A stretch of 5,102 bases of DNA, taken from positions 1 to 5,102 of the forward strand of contig DAOWNX010000080.1 in NCBI GenBank assembly GCA_030642335.1, given 5' to 3'. The stretch is from Caldisericota bacterium (GTDB taxonomy: Bacteria > Caldisericota > Caldisericia > Caldisericales > Caldisericaceae). The notes beneath the pieces are model-generated. The model was not told where the DNA came from. It ran no database searches and was given only the letters and a program-made list of their open reading frames with translations. The position numbers and the translations under genes were made by a program. The first letter of the stretch is position 1, and each line of letters starts with the position of its first letter. This document shows positions 1 through 5,102 of this stretch, in pieces.

Positions 1-4
1 ATAA

Positions 5-45
5 AAAGTGGTTAATTTCGTGCCTGGCACCATTTTAACCATTTT
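5..45 (-). terminator. Imperfect palindrome after the operon; probable (bidirectional) terminator or REP-like element
   Basis: The sequence is an inverted repeat centred on base 25. The outer arms are 5-15 and 35-45 (core GGTTAA/TTAACC, one mismatch at 8/42). An inner pair, GTGCC (20-24) and GGCAC (26-30), is separated from the outer arms by a mostly unpaired 4x4 internal loop. Read on the minus strand, the direction of the operon, the structure is followed by a run of five T (complement of bases 3-7). Read on the plus strand its last arm ends in TTTT. This fits a two-way intrinsic terminator about 155 nt beyond the stop codon of the last gene. The GTGCCTGGCAC core also resembles palindromes that recur between genes in many bacterial genomes, so a dispersed REP-like unit is the main alternative. 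Confidence 0.4.
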
Positions 46-66
46 GATCGATCGATTTGTTGTTAG

Positions 67-86
67 ATTCCGACCGAGCCCGGAAT
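67..86. repeat. 20-bp inverted repeat (ATTCCG-8 nt-CGGAAT), probably a degenerate dispersed repeat
   Basis: The arms ATTCCG (67-72) and CGGAAT (81-86) are perfect reverse complements around an 8-nt spacer. The right side reads CCCGGAATGACG, and the left side looks like a decayed partner of the 8-bp arm CCCGGAAT, with the two inner bases changed. The 6-8-6 layout is the same as that of the Neisseria dRS3 element, and the sequence resembles the ATTCCGGG...CCCGGAATGACG palindromes scattered between genes in many bacteria. That resemblance is from memory, not from a search. The surrounding 100 bp (61-160) are 50% G+C, richer than the coding sample I counted, which supports a separate origin from the operon. 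Confidence 0.45.
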
Positions 87-199
87 GACGCATTTTCTCT
101 ATCACTGCGCTCTTTCCCTAGCATACATTACGCTAAGTTGACCACAGGAAGCGTGGCAGTCTTATAGTAATATTTTTAAATTGAGGAAAGACATTCACC
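87..199. other. Non-coding tail of the intergenic region
   Basis: I see no gene, tRNA or clear terminator here. A short inverted repeat, TAGC (119-122) with GCTA (132-135), and a CCAC/GTGG pair (142-145 with 153-156) are present but too short to weigh alone. On the minus strand the stretch around 145-162 reads GACTGCCACGCTTC, which resembles another commonly dispersed intergenic motif (ATTGCCACGCTTC), so this segment may be further repeat debris. Bases 163-190 are very AT-rich and lead directly to the stop codon of the DUF35 gene. Confidence 0.3.
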
Positions 200-583
200 T
201 TAATAGAGAGGCTTAAAAGCCACAACCGCTTCTTCTCTTTCTATCAATAACTCAAATTTAACTTTTGTTCCAGCTTTAATATCTTCCGGTTTATTCGGGT
301 CTACTCCAAGTAGCCTACCCATAACTGCACCACCTTCTTTAAGTGTAATCAGAGCAACTACATATGGAACTTTATCTTTAAACTTCTCAGAAGCTACATA
401 AATTATAGTAAAGCTTCGCAGAGTACCTTCACCTGCTGTTTCAAACTCCTCCACATCAAAACTTCCACATTTAGGACAAACAGGTTTTAAGGGAATCATT
501 ATATTACCGCACTTTTTACACTTTGTTCCTATAATTTTACCGTTTTTCAAACCGCTTATATAATTTTGAATTGTAGATGTCAT
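200..583 (-). CDS. Zn-ribbon / OB-fold DUF35 protein, partner of the adjacent thiolase
   Basis: This 127-residue protein has the two parts of the DUF35 (ChsH2/Zn-ribbon OB-fold) family at its usual length. An N-terminal helix region is followed by a rubredoxin-like zinc ribbon with all four cysteines intact (C22, C25, C36, C39; CxxC-x10-CxxC). A beta-rich OB-fold domain runs from about residue 45 to the end. Members of this family are non-catalytic or substrate-holding subunits of thiolase-like enzymes. Examples are the archaeal acetoacetyl-CoA thiolase/HMG-CoA synthase complex, where DUF35 contributes to CoA binding, the BbsA subunit of BbsAB in anaerobic toluene degradation, and ChsH2 with the Ltp2 aldolase in steroid breakdown. 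Its ATG overlaps the thiolase stop in an ATGA, with AGAGGTG just upstream (588-594), so it is probably translated in step with the thiolase and bound to it in the cytoplasm. It is the last gene of the operon. The family call is firm; the substrate is unknown. Confidence 0.93.
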   Translation of the reverse strand: MTSTIQNYISGLKNGKIIGTKCKKCGNIMIPLKPVCPKCGSFDVEEFETAGEGTLRSFTIIYVASEKFKDKVPYVVALITLKEGGAVMGRLLGVDPNKPEDIKAGTKVKFELLIEREEAVVAFKPLY

Positions 584-1815
584 TTTTCACCTCTTTCAAG
601 TATAAATACCATTGAGCTTGCAGTTGAACCTCCAACATTACAGGTAAGCCCAAGTTTTGGACTACCTTTCACCTGTCTTTCACCTGCTTCTCCTCTGAGT
701 TGTAACCATATTTCATGTATCATTGCTATGCCTGTTGCCCCAACAGGATGCCCTTTACTTTTAAGGCCTCCATCTGTGTTAAGAGGTTTATCACCGGAAA
801 GAGATGTTCTGCCTTCCATCGCTCCCTTTAAACCTTTTCCTCTTTCAAAAAAACCAAGGTCTTCAGAAAGTATTACTTCGTTTATCGTAAAACAATCATG
901 TACTTCTGCTATATCAATATCATCCGGGGTAACTCCTGCCATCTTATAAGCTGCATTTGCAGCATTTACAGTACCTTTTGAAGTAGTTAAATCAGGCCTT
1001 CCTGAGACTGCTATTGTATCCGTGCCAAGACCAACTCCTTTAACATGCAAAGGTTTATCCGTAAATCTATTTGAGATTTCACTACTTGCAAGAAATGCTA
1101 CAGAGGCACCATCGGATATTGGAGAGCAGTCAAAAAGACGAAGAGGATACGCAACCAGTGGGTTATACTTTGATTTTAAAAAATCCATATCATCCTTAAA
1201 AGTAACTCCTTTTTTAACAGCAATTTTTTTGGCAATAGAAGCAATTTCCGCATGGAACTGTGCTTTTGGATTAAGTGAACCATTATAGTGATTTTTCAGC
1301 GTAACAGCTTGAAGATCCTCCCAGCTTCCATTGTACTTTTCAAAATATTCTTGAGCCATTAGTGCAAAAAGTCCGGGAAAAGTAATGCCTGCAGGAAGCT
1401 CAAAAACATTATCTGCAGCAATGGAGAGTGCATCAGTTACTCCAGTAGTATCCAAATTTGTCATTTTTTCTACTCCGCTAACCATTACAAGATCATACAT
1501 GCCAGAAGCAACTGCCCAATACCCTGTAGCAAGAGCAGCAGAACTTGAAGCACACGCACTCTCAGTTCTGAATGCTGGTATTCCTGAAAGCCCAAGCCAT
1601 TCTGCAGCTAAAGTACCAATATGCCCCTGATGTTCAAATAATTCCGGTGTAAAATATCCTACAAAAAGGGCTTTTATATCCTTTTTAATATCAATCCCTT
1701 TGTCTACATGAGAAACTGCATCTTCCATAGCCTTAACAAGCAAGTCCCTTCCCGTTTCATCAGGATGCTTACCGAACTTAGTCATCCCAACACCTATCAA
1801 ATCAACAGATTTCAT
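580..1815 (-). CDS. Thiolase, SCP2/lipid-transfer (acetyl-CoA acetyltransferase-like) type
   Basis: This is a complete 411-residue thiolase-fold protein, presumed cytoplasmic. The nucleophilic cysteine lies in ESACASSSAA (C88). The second half carries EVHDCFTINE (H306, D307, C308), the form found in SCP2-type thiolases where classical thiolases have NEAF. It also has the active-site histidine in KGHPVGATG (H356) and a C-terminal TCNVGGSTAS with C392 near the position of the third catalytic residue. Key residues for thiolysis or Claisen condensation are therefore present. Residues about 191-217 look like an insertion relative to the shorter (about 390-residue) archaeal relatives; this is judged by eye. 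The start is fixed by a perfect AAGGAGGTG site. The gene overlaps the DUF35 gene by 4 nt, a pairing typical of two-subunit enzymes. The likely reaction is cleavage of a 3-oxoacyl-CoA or acetoacetyl-CoA. An aldolase or condensing role is possible, since both occur in this superfamily. Confidence 0.93.
   Translation of the reverse strand: MKSVDLIGVGMTKFGKHPDETGRDLLVKAMEDAVSHVDKGIDIKKDIKALFVGYFTPELFEHQGHIGTLAAEWLGLSGIPAFRTESACASSSAALATGYWAVASGMYDLVMVSGVEKMTNLDTTGVTDALSIAADNVFELPAGITFPGLFALMAQEYFEKYNGSWEDLQAVTLKNHYNGSLNPKAQFHAEIASIAKKIAVKKGVTFKDDMDFLKSKYNPLVAYPLRLFDCSPISDGASVAFLASSEISNRFTDKPLHVKGVGLGTDTIAVSGRPDLTTSKGTVNAANAAYKMAGVTPDDIDIAEVHDCFTINEVILSEDLGFFERGKGLKGAMEGRTSLSGDKPLNTDGGLKSKGHPVGATGIAMIHEIWLQLRGEAGERQVKGSPKLGLTCNVGGSTASSMVFILERGEK
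588..594 (-). promoter_or_regulatory. Shine-Dalgarno sequence for the DUF35 gene
   Basis: The minus strand reads AGAGGTG, 4 nt before the ATG at 583-581, and lies inside the last codons of the thiolase. It supports this start and, with the ATGA overlap, translational coupling of the two subunits. Confidence 0.7.
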
Positions 1816-1819
1816 CCAA

Positions 1820-1828
1820 CACCTCCTT
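1820..1828 (-). promoter_or_regulatory. Strong Shine-Dalgarno sequence for the thiolase
   Basis: On the minus strand the bases read AAGGAGGTG, with 6 nt between AGGAGG and the ATG at 1815-1813. This is the strongest ribosome site in the window and confirms the thiolase start. It suggests that the thiolase is translated independently of the ligase upstream, unlike the other genes here, whose starts abut or overlap the preceding stop. Confidence 0.85.
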
Positions 1829-1838
1829 GTCTTATCAT

Positions 1839-1881
1839 TTAATCAATATTTACAAAATTAGTTTGAAAATTATTTGATTAA
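1839..1881. repeat. AT-rich inverted repeat across the ligase stop codon
   Basis: TTAATCAATA (1839-1848) is the reverse complement of TATTGATTAA, which matches 1871-1881 with one extra base. The loop between them is 22 nt. The right arm covers the TAA stop of the acyl-CoA synthetase (1880-1878), and the left arm lies just upstream of the thiolase ribosome site. The stem has only one or two G-C pairs and no T-run follows, so it is not a normal intrinsic terminator. It could be an mRNA processing site, a protein-binding palindrome or chance in AT-rich DNA. I cannot support a promoter in this 62-nt gap. Confidence 0.3.
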
Positions 1882-3350
1882 CCGTATTTTTTCTTTAAAA
1901 AAGTTTTATCAATTTTCCCTACAGAAGTTTTTGGAATTTCAGAAAGAAAAACAAAACTCTTTGGAACTTTATATGATGAAATTCTTTCTTTTAAAAAATT
2001 TCTTACTTCTTCCTGCGATAGCTCAAAATTATCCTTAACAACAATTATAGCTTTAGGCACTTCGCCCCATTTTTTATCAATTACCCCAATCACAGCAGCT
2101 TCTTTAATTTTAGGATGAGATATAAGGACGCTTTCTATCTCCGCTGGATAGATGTTTTCTCCACCTGATATAATTAATTCCTTCTTTCTTCCTGCAATAA
2201 AATAACAACCATCGCTATCCCTGTATGCAATGTCGCCAGTGTGGAGCCAGCCATTGATAATATTCTTTTTTGTTTCCTCTTCTCTCTTAAAATAGCCGGG
2301 TGTAACGTGCGGCCCTCTTATGAGAAGCTCACCCTCCTCATTAATATTACATTCTTCCCCTTTATCATCAACCACCCTTACTTTTATATAAAAAAGAGGG
2401 AAGCCAACAAAATTAATTTTTTGTTTAACGTAATTGTCAGGCAACCAAAATGTATTAGGACCTGCTTCAGTCAACCCATATCCTGTTTTGAATATCACAC
2501 CCTTCTTCCACCATTTTTTAAAAACAGGCACAGGACAAGGAGCTCCACCGTTTATCACAAATTTCAGATACGAAAAATCCGTTTCCCCCCAGCGAGGGTT
2601 ATTCTGAAGTGCAATAAAAATGGAAGGAACAGCAAACAGGAGATTGATTTCTTTGTTGTTAATCACATCAAAAATCTCGTCCACGTCAAACTTATCCATA
2701 AGTATGCTTTCCCCTCCAATGTAGACAAGCGGCGTGGTAAAAACGTTCAATCCACCTGTATGAAAAAGTGGCGTAATAATTGGTGCGGAATCCCCATTAG
2801 AGAGACCCCAGCTTATCACTGTATTTATAGCGTTAAATGTAATATTTCTGAAAGTAATAATAACTCCTTTAGAAATTCCGGTAGTTCCTCCTGTATAACA
2901 AATCATCCAGGCATCATCCCAATCTGTTTGAACCGTGCTGTCAAATTCAGAGGAAAAAGAATCCCATAAAACCTCATTAAGCTCGACAGATTTTTTTATT
3001 TTTAACTCTTTTGCAAGTTTTTCTACCTGCTTTCCATAAAATATAATTTCTGGTTCCGCCTCTTGAATAAGAGGAAGAAGCTCAAATTTTGTAAGCCGCC
3101 AATTTAGATTTTGCAGTACTGCCCCGATTTTGCCACAGGCAAAAAAAAGATCCAGGTATTCCCTATTGTTTGGAGAGAGAACAGAAATAATATCTCCTTT
3201 TTTTATTTCAAGCTCATGGGTAAGAAAATTTGCAAGCTTATTAACTTTTCCATTCCATTCACTATATGTAAGCTTATTCCCCTTAATCTTGTCAGTTAAT
3301 GCAATTTTCTCCGGAGAAAGCTCTCCTCTTCTTTTTAACCAATCGTTCAT
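1878..3350 (-). CDS. AMP-forming acyl-CoA synthetase (carboxylate-CoA ligase, ANL superfamily)
   Basis: This complete 490-residue ligase would convert a carboxylic acid, ATP and CoA into acyl-CoA, AMP and PPi through an acyl-adenylate. The core motifs appear in order: phosphate-binding loop YTGGTTGISKG (152-162); PLFHTGG (194-200); GYGLTE (290-295); GWLHTGD (367-373) with the ribose-binding aspartate D373; hinge GRKKELIISGGENIYPAEIE (387-406); and C-terminal PKTSVGKIDK (473-482) with catalytic lysine K479. All are intact. The hinge has Glu where the family usually has Asp (GRxKD). The length is close to short FadD13-like enzymes, below the roughly 560 residues of E. coli FadD. The N-terminus starts at the usual family position. 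There are no membrane segments. The ATG follows the livM stop after 1 nt and has no good Shine-Dalgarno sequence, so translation probably depends on livM. Substrate (fatty, branched or aromatic acid) cannot be assigned. Confidence 0.93.
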   Translation of the reverse strand: MNDWLKRRGELSPEKIALTDKIKGNKLTYSEWNGKVNKLANFLTHELEIKKGDIISVLSPNNREYLDLFFACGKIGAVLQNLNWRLTKFELLPLIQEAEPEIIFYGKQVEKLAKELKIKKSVELNEVLWDSFSSEFDSTVQTDWDDAWMICYTGGTTGISKGVIITFRNITFNAINTVISWGLSNGDSAPIITPLFHTGGLNVFTTPLVYIGGESILMDKFDVDEIFDVINNKEINLLFAVPSIFIALQNNPRWGETDFSYLKFVINGGAPCPVPVFKKWWKKGVIFKTGYGLTEAGPNTFWLPDNYVKQKINFVGFPLFYIKVRVVDDKGEECNINEEGELLIRGPHVTPGYFKREEETKKNIINGWLHTGDIAYRDSDGCYFIAGRKKELIISGGENIYPAEIESVLISHPKIKEAAVIGVIDKKWGEVPKAIIVVKDNFELSQEEVRNFLKERISSYKVPKSFVFLSEIPKTSVGKIDKTFLKKKYG

Positions 3351-3351
3351 A

Positions 3352-4293
3352 CTATCGTTTACGCTTGAAAAACTTACTTAAAATGGCATTCAAGATACCA
3401 ACGAGTCCGCGAGGATACAGCAAAACAACAGCTATTAAAGCCACACCAAATACAACAGAAGAGAGTGTCTCGATGTTGCCGATAAAAAGTGGTAAAATAA
3501 CCCAGAAAAGAGATCCAATAATCGGTCCCACTATTGTCCCTACCCCTCCAAGTATCACGATGGACAAAATTTCAATAGAAAGCCCGATGCCAAATGCTAT
3601 CGGATGTATATATGTAACTGTGTGTGCATATAATACCCCTGAAAGACCACCAAGTGCAGAACCCAAACTAAAGGCAATTATTTTATATTTTGCAATGTTT
3701 ATCCCAACTGATTGAGCTGCAATCTCAGAATCCCTTAAACCTCTTATCGCTCTACCTGTGCTAGATTTTACAAGATTATTTGAAATATAAATCGATAAAA
3801 GAAGGAAAAAAAGAACAAGGTAATACTTAGAAATCTCGCTTGAAAATACAAGTCCTAAAATTGAAGGAGGCGGAATATTCCTTATGCCAAAATTTCCTCC
3901 GGCAAGCTGCCAGTTCTTAAAAATTGAAATAATTGCTTCACCGAGGGCCATTGTAACAATTGCAAGATAAAAACCAGAAAGCCGTAACGAAGGAAACCCT
4001 ACCAATATGCCCACAAAAGCAGCAATCAAAACACCTATTATCAATGTAAACATAAAAGGAACGTGAAATTGCATTGTAAGAATTGCCGAACTGTACGCTC
4101 CTATTGCCATAAAAGCAGCATGACCCAGAGATATCTGTCCGGAATAGCCAAGTATAATATTTAGTCCAAGGGCAGATATTGCCATAATACAAGCAAGCAC
4201 AAGATATCCAACAAAAGCAGGCTTCGAATAGAGAACAATTGGAAGAACAATAGCGATCAATAAAAATATTAATGAATTAGTTTTATTCTTCAT
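3352..4293 (-). CDS. livM: Branched-chain amino acid-type ABC transporter permease, LivM family
   Basis: This 313-residue inner-membrane protein is a full-length LivM-type permease. It has a short cytoplasmic N-terminus and about eight to nine hydrophobic segments (near 8-23, 28-48, 57-74, 80-100, 106-124, 155-172, 202-225, 236-268 and 275-297), then a basic C-terminal tail (KFFKRKR). Family signatures are GYSGQISLGHAAFMAIGAY (49-67), AGGNFGI (131-137), the ATPase-contacting loop RAIRGLRDSEIAAQSVGI (181-198) and ILGGVGTIVGPIIG (247-260). It would pair with the LivH-type protein upstream to form the channel of a HAAT-family importer. The start lies 2 nt after the livH stop with AAGGTG 5 nt upstream. 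In classical liv operons the ATPase genes livG and livF follow; here a CoA ligase follows instead. The symbol marks the family: relatives carry amino acids, urea, amides or aromatic acids, so the true substrate is open. Confidence 0.93.
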   Translation of the reverse strand: MKNKTNSLIFLLIAIVLPIVLYSKPAFVGYLVLACIMAISALGLNIILGYSGQISLGHAAFMAIGAYSSAILTMQFHVPFMFTLIIGVLIAAFVGILVGFPSLRLSGFYLAIVTMALGEAIISIFKNWQLAGGNFGIRNIPPPSILGLVFSSEISKYYLVLFFLLLSIYISNNLVKSSTGRAIRGLRDSEIAAQSVGINIAKYKIIAFSLGSALGGLSGVLYAHTVTYIHPIAFGIGLSIEILSIVILGGVGTIVGPIIGSLFWVILPLFIGNIETLSSVVFGVALIAVVLLYPRGLVGILNAILSKFFKRKR

Positions 4294-4295
4294 TT

Positions 4296-5102
4296 CTACA
4301 CCTTTTTCTTTATTCTTTTGCCGAATAAGCCATTAGGAGATACGAGAAGCACAATAACAATAATAATCAGAGAAATAGGCTCTTTTAAACTCGAGGAAAT
4401 ATAGAAAGAAATAAGATTTTCAAGAACACCAAGAATCAATCCGCCAAATACAGCTCCTGGAATAGAGCTAAAGCCTCCGAGAACTGCAGCAGTAAATGCT
4501 TTTAACTGAACAGTTGTCATCATATTTGTATCCAGAGAAAATCTTGGAGCAGCAAGCATGCCGCCAAGACCTGCAAGTAACCCAGAAAATCCCCACACAA
4601 AAGAAAAAATTACACTAACCCTTACTCCCATAAGGAGCGCTGCATATTCATCTTCGGAAACAGCTCTTATTGCAACACCAATTTTTGTTTTTTTAAGAAC
4701 AAAAATAAGAACAACAAAAATTACCAGTGCCGTTATTAAAGTAATAATATCCTGTCTGCAAAATATCATTCCAGCAACTCTAAACGGTGGGCCTTCCCAC
4801 AAAGAAGGAAATGGTTTTGTATCTGTGCCCCATATAAAACCAGCCATTCCTTGAAGAACCATCACAAGCCCAAGAGTTGCAATAATAATGGCTGTTAGAG
4901 ACATGACTATAATAAAACGTAACATGCCCTTCTCAATGAGAACTCCAAATAAAAATGACAGAGCAATATCAATTATAAAAACGATGGGGTATGGGATTTT
5001 TAAATAAAGAAGGGAGAAAGCGATAAATACCATAAACATTCCCATGCCTCCCTCAGCAAAATTTATTGCCTCCATTGTTTTGAATATAAAAACAATGCCA
5101 AG
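4296..5102 (-). CDS. livH: Branched-chain amino acid-type ABC transporter permease, LivH family (5' end missing)
   Basis: This inner-membrane permease runs off the window. The reading frame stays open through the last base, adding LGIVFIFKT before the Met at 5075-5073. These residues plus MEAINFAEGG align with the conserved LivH segment (G-L-T-L-I-F-G-x-x-x-x-INFAHG), so that Met is internal and roughly 15-20 N-terminal residues lie outside. Numbered from that Met, hydrophobic segments fall near 9-27, 29-48, 54-80, 108-127, 155-177, 194-222 and 234-247. The loop IRAVSEDEYAALLMGVRV (136-153) is the site where the ATPase docks in this family, and LKAFTAAVLGGFSSIPGAVFGG (191-212) is the C-terminal LivH signature. 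Glu replaces the usual His in INFAHG. It would form the channel with LivM. Promoter, true start and any upstream binding-protein gene are not visible. Confidence 0.92.
   Translation of the reverse strand, partial: LGIVFIFKTMEAINFAEGGMGMFMVFIAFSLLYLKIPYPIVFIIDIALSFLFGVLIEKGMLRFIIVMSLTAIIIATLGLVMVLQGMAGFIWGTDTKPFPSLWEGPPFRVAGMIFCRQDIITLITALVIFVVLIFVLKKTKIGVAIRAVSEDEYAALLMGVRVSVIFSFVWGFSGLLAGLGGMLAAPRFSLDTNMMTTVQLKAFTAAVLGGFSSIPGAVFGGLILGVLENLISFYISSSLKEPISLIIIVIVLLVSPNGLFGKRIKKKV
4299..4304 (-). promoter_or_regulatory. Shine-Dalgarno sequence for livM
   Basis: The minus strand reads AAGGTG, 5 nt before the livM ATG (4293-4291). It lies within the final codons of livH, which supports the chosen start and coupled translation of the two permease subunits. 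Confidence 0.65.

Noticed and set aside
1..199. Possible CRISPR array, tRNA or small RNA gene in the intergenic region
   Set aside because: There is no regularly spaced direct repeat, no cloverleaf pattern and no recognisable RNA family; only separate short inverted repeats are seen.
566..949. Plus-strand open frame (127 codons) opposite the thiolase 3' end
   Set aside because: It is a shadow of the conserved thiolase C-terminus, with a proline/serine-rich translation typical of antisense frames.
1831..1877. Possible internal promoter before the thiolase
   Set aside because: The stretch is AT-rich, so -10-like hexamers occur by chance; no convincing -35/-10 pair with proper spacing was found.
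2584..2589. Run of six C in the ligase gene as a possible frameshift or phase-variation site
   Set aside because: The reading frame is intact through it, the protein aligns with the family on both sides, and six bases is short for phase variation.
2241..2969. Long plus-strand open frame (242 codons) inside the acyl-CoA synthetase gene
   Set aside because: It lies wholly antisense to a gene with intact catalytic motifs, its translation is low-complexity and family-less, and I see no supporting ribosome site.
3299..3715. Plus-strand open frame (138 codons) spanning the ligase/livM junction
   Set aside because: It is antisense to the conserved ends of two real genes, and its protein shows no recognisable domain.
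3938..4192. Minus-strand open frame (84 codons) in another frame of livM
   Set aside because: It overlaps the conserved livM segment in a different frame; its Cys/Tyr/Trp-rich translation is not protein-like.
4558..4854. Plus-strand open frame (98 codons) opposite livH
   Set aside because: It is antisense to conserved LivH signatures and has no domain.

Overview
The window is one block of five genes, all on the minus strand and read from right to left. The organism looks like a low-GC bacterium: a coding stretch I counted (4321-4380) is about 37% G+C, codons are A/T-rich, and several genes have AGGAGG- or GGTG-type ribosome sites. The gene set suits an anaerobic or facultative degrader of organic acids. 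I cannot fix the lineage from this sequence.

In transcription order the genes are: livH-type permease (4296-5102, 5' end cut by the window edge); livM-type permease (3352-4293); an AMP-forming acyl-CoA synthetase (1878-3350); an SCP2/lipid-transfer-type thiolase (580-1815); and a small Zn-ribbon/OB-fold DUF35 protein (200-583). The spacings are 2, 1, 62 and -4 nt, so this reads as a single operon. The 62-nt gap before the thiolase carries a perfect Shine-Dalgarno sequence and an AT-rich inverted repeat. No promoter is visible; it would lie upstream of livH, outside the window.

Together the genes suggest a route from uptake to thiolysis. A branched-chain-amino-acid-family (HAAT) ABC transporter brings in a carboxylate or amino acid. 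The ligase activates an acid to its CoA thioester. The thiolase with its DUF35 partner then cleaves or forms a 3-oxoacyl-CoA. The substrate cannot be read from the sequence. The transporter's ATPases and binding protein, and any dehydrogenase or hydratase steps, are not in the window.

The 199 bp after the last gene hold no gene. They contain an imperfect 41-bp palindrome flanked by T/A runs (5-45), which looks like a bidirectional terminator or a REP-like element; a tandem ATCG palindrome (47-56); and a 6-8-6 inverted repeat (67-86) resembling widely dispersed intergenic repeats. Bases 61-160 are 50% G+C by count, clearly richer than the coding sample. I see no clearly undescribed system. The most worthwhile points are the combined transporter-ligase-thiolase-DUF35 operon and the repeat cluster at its end.
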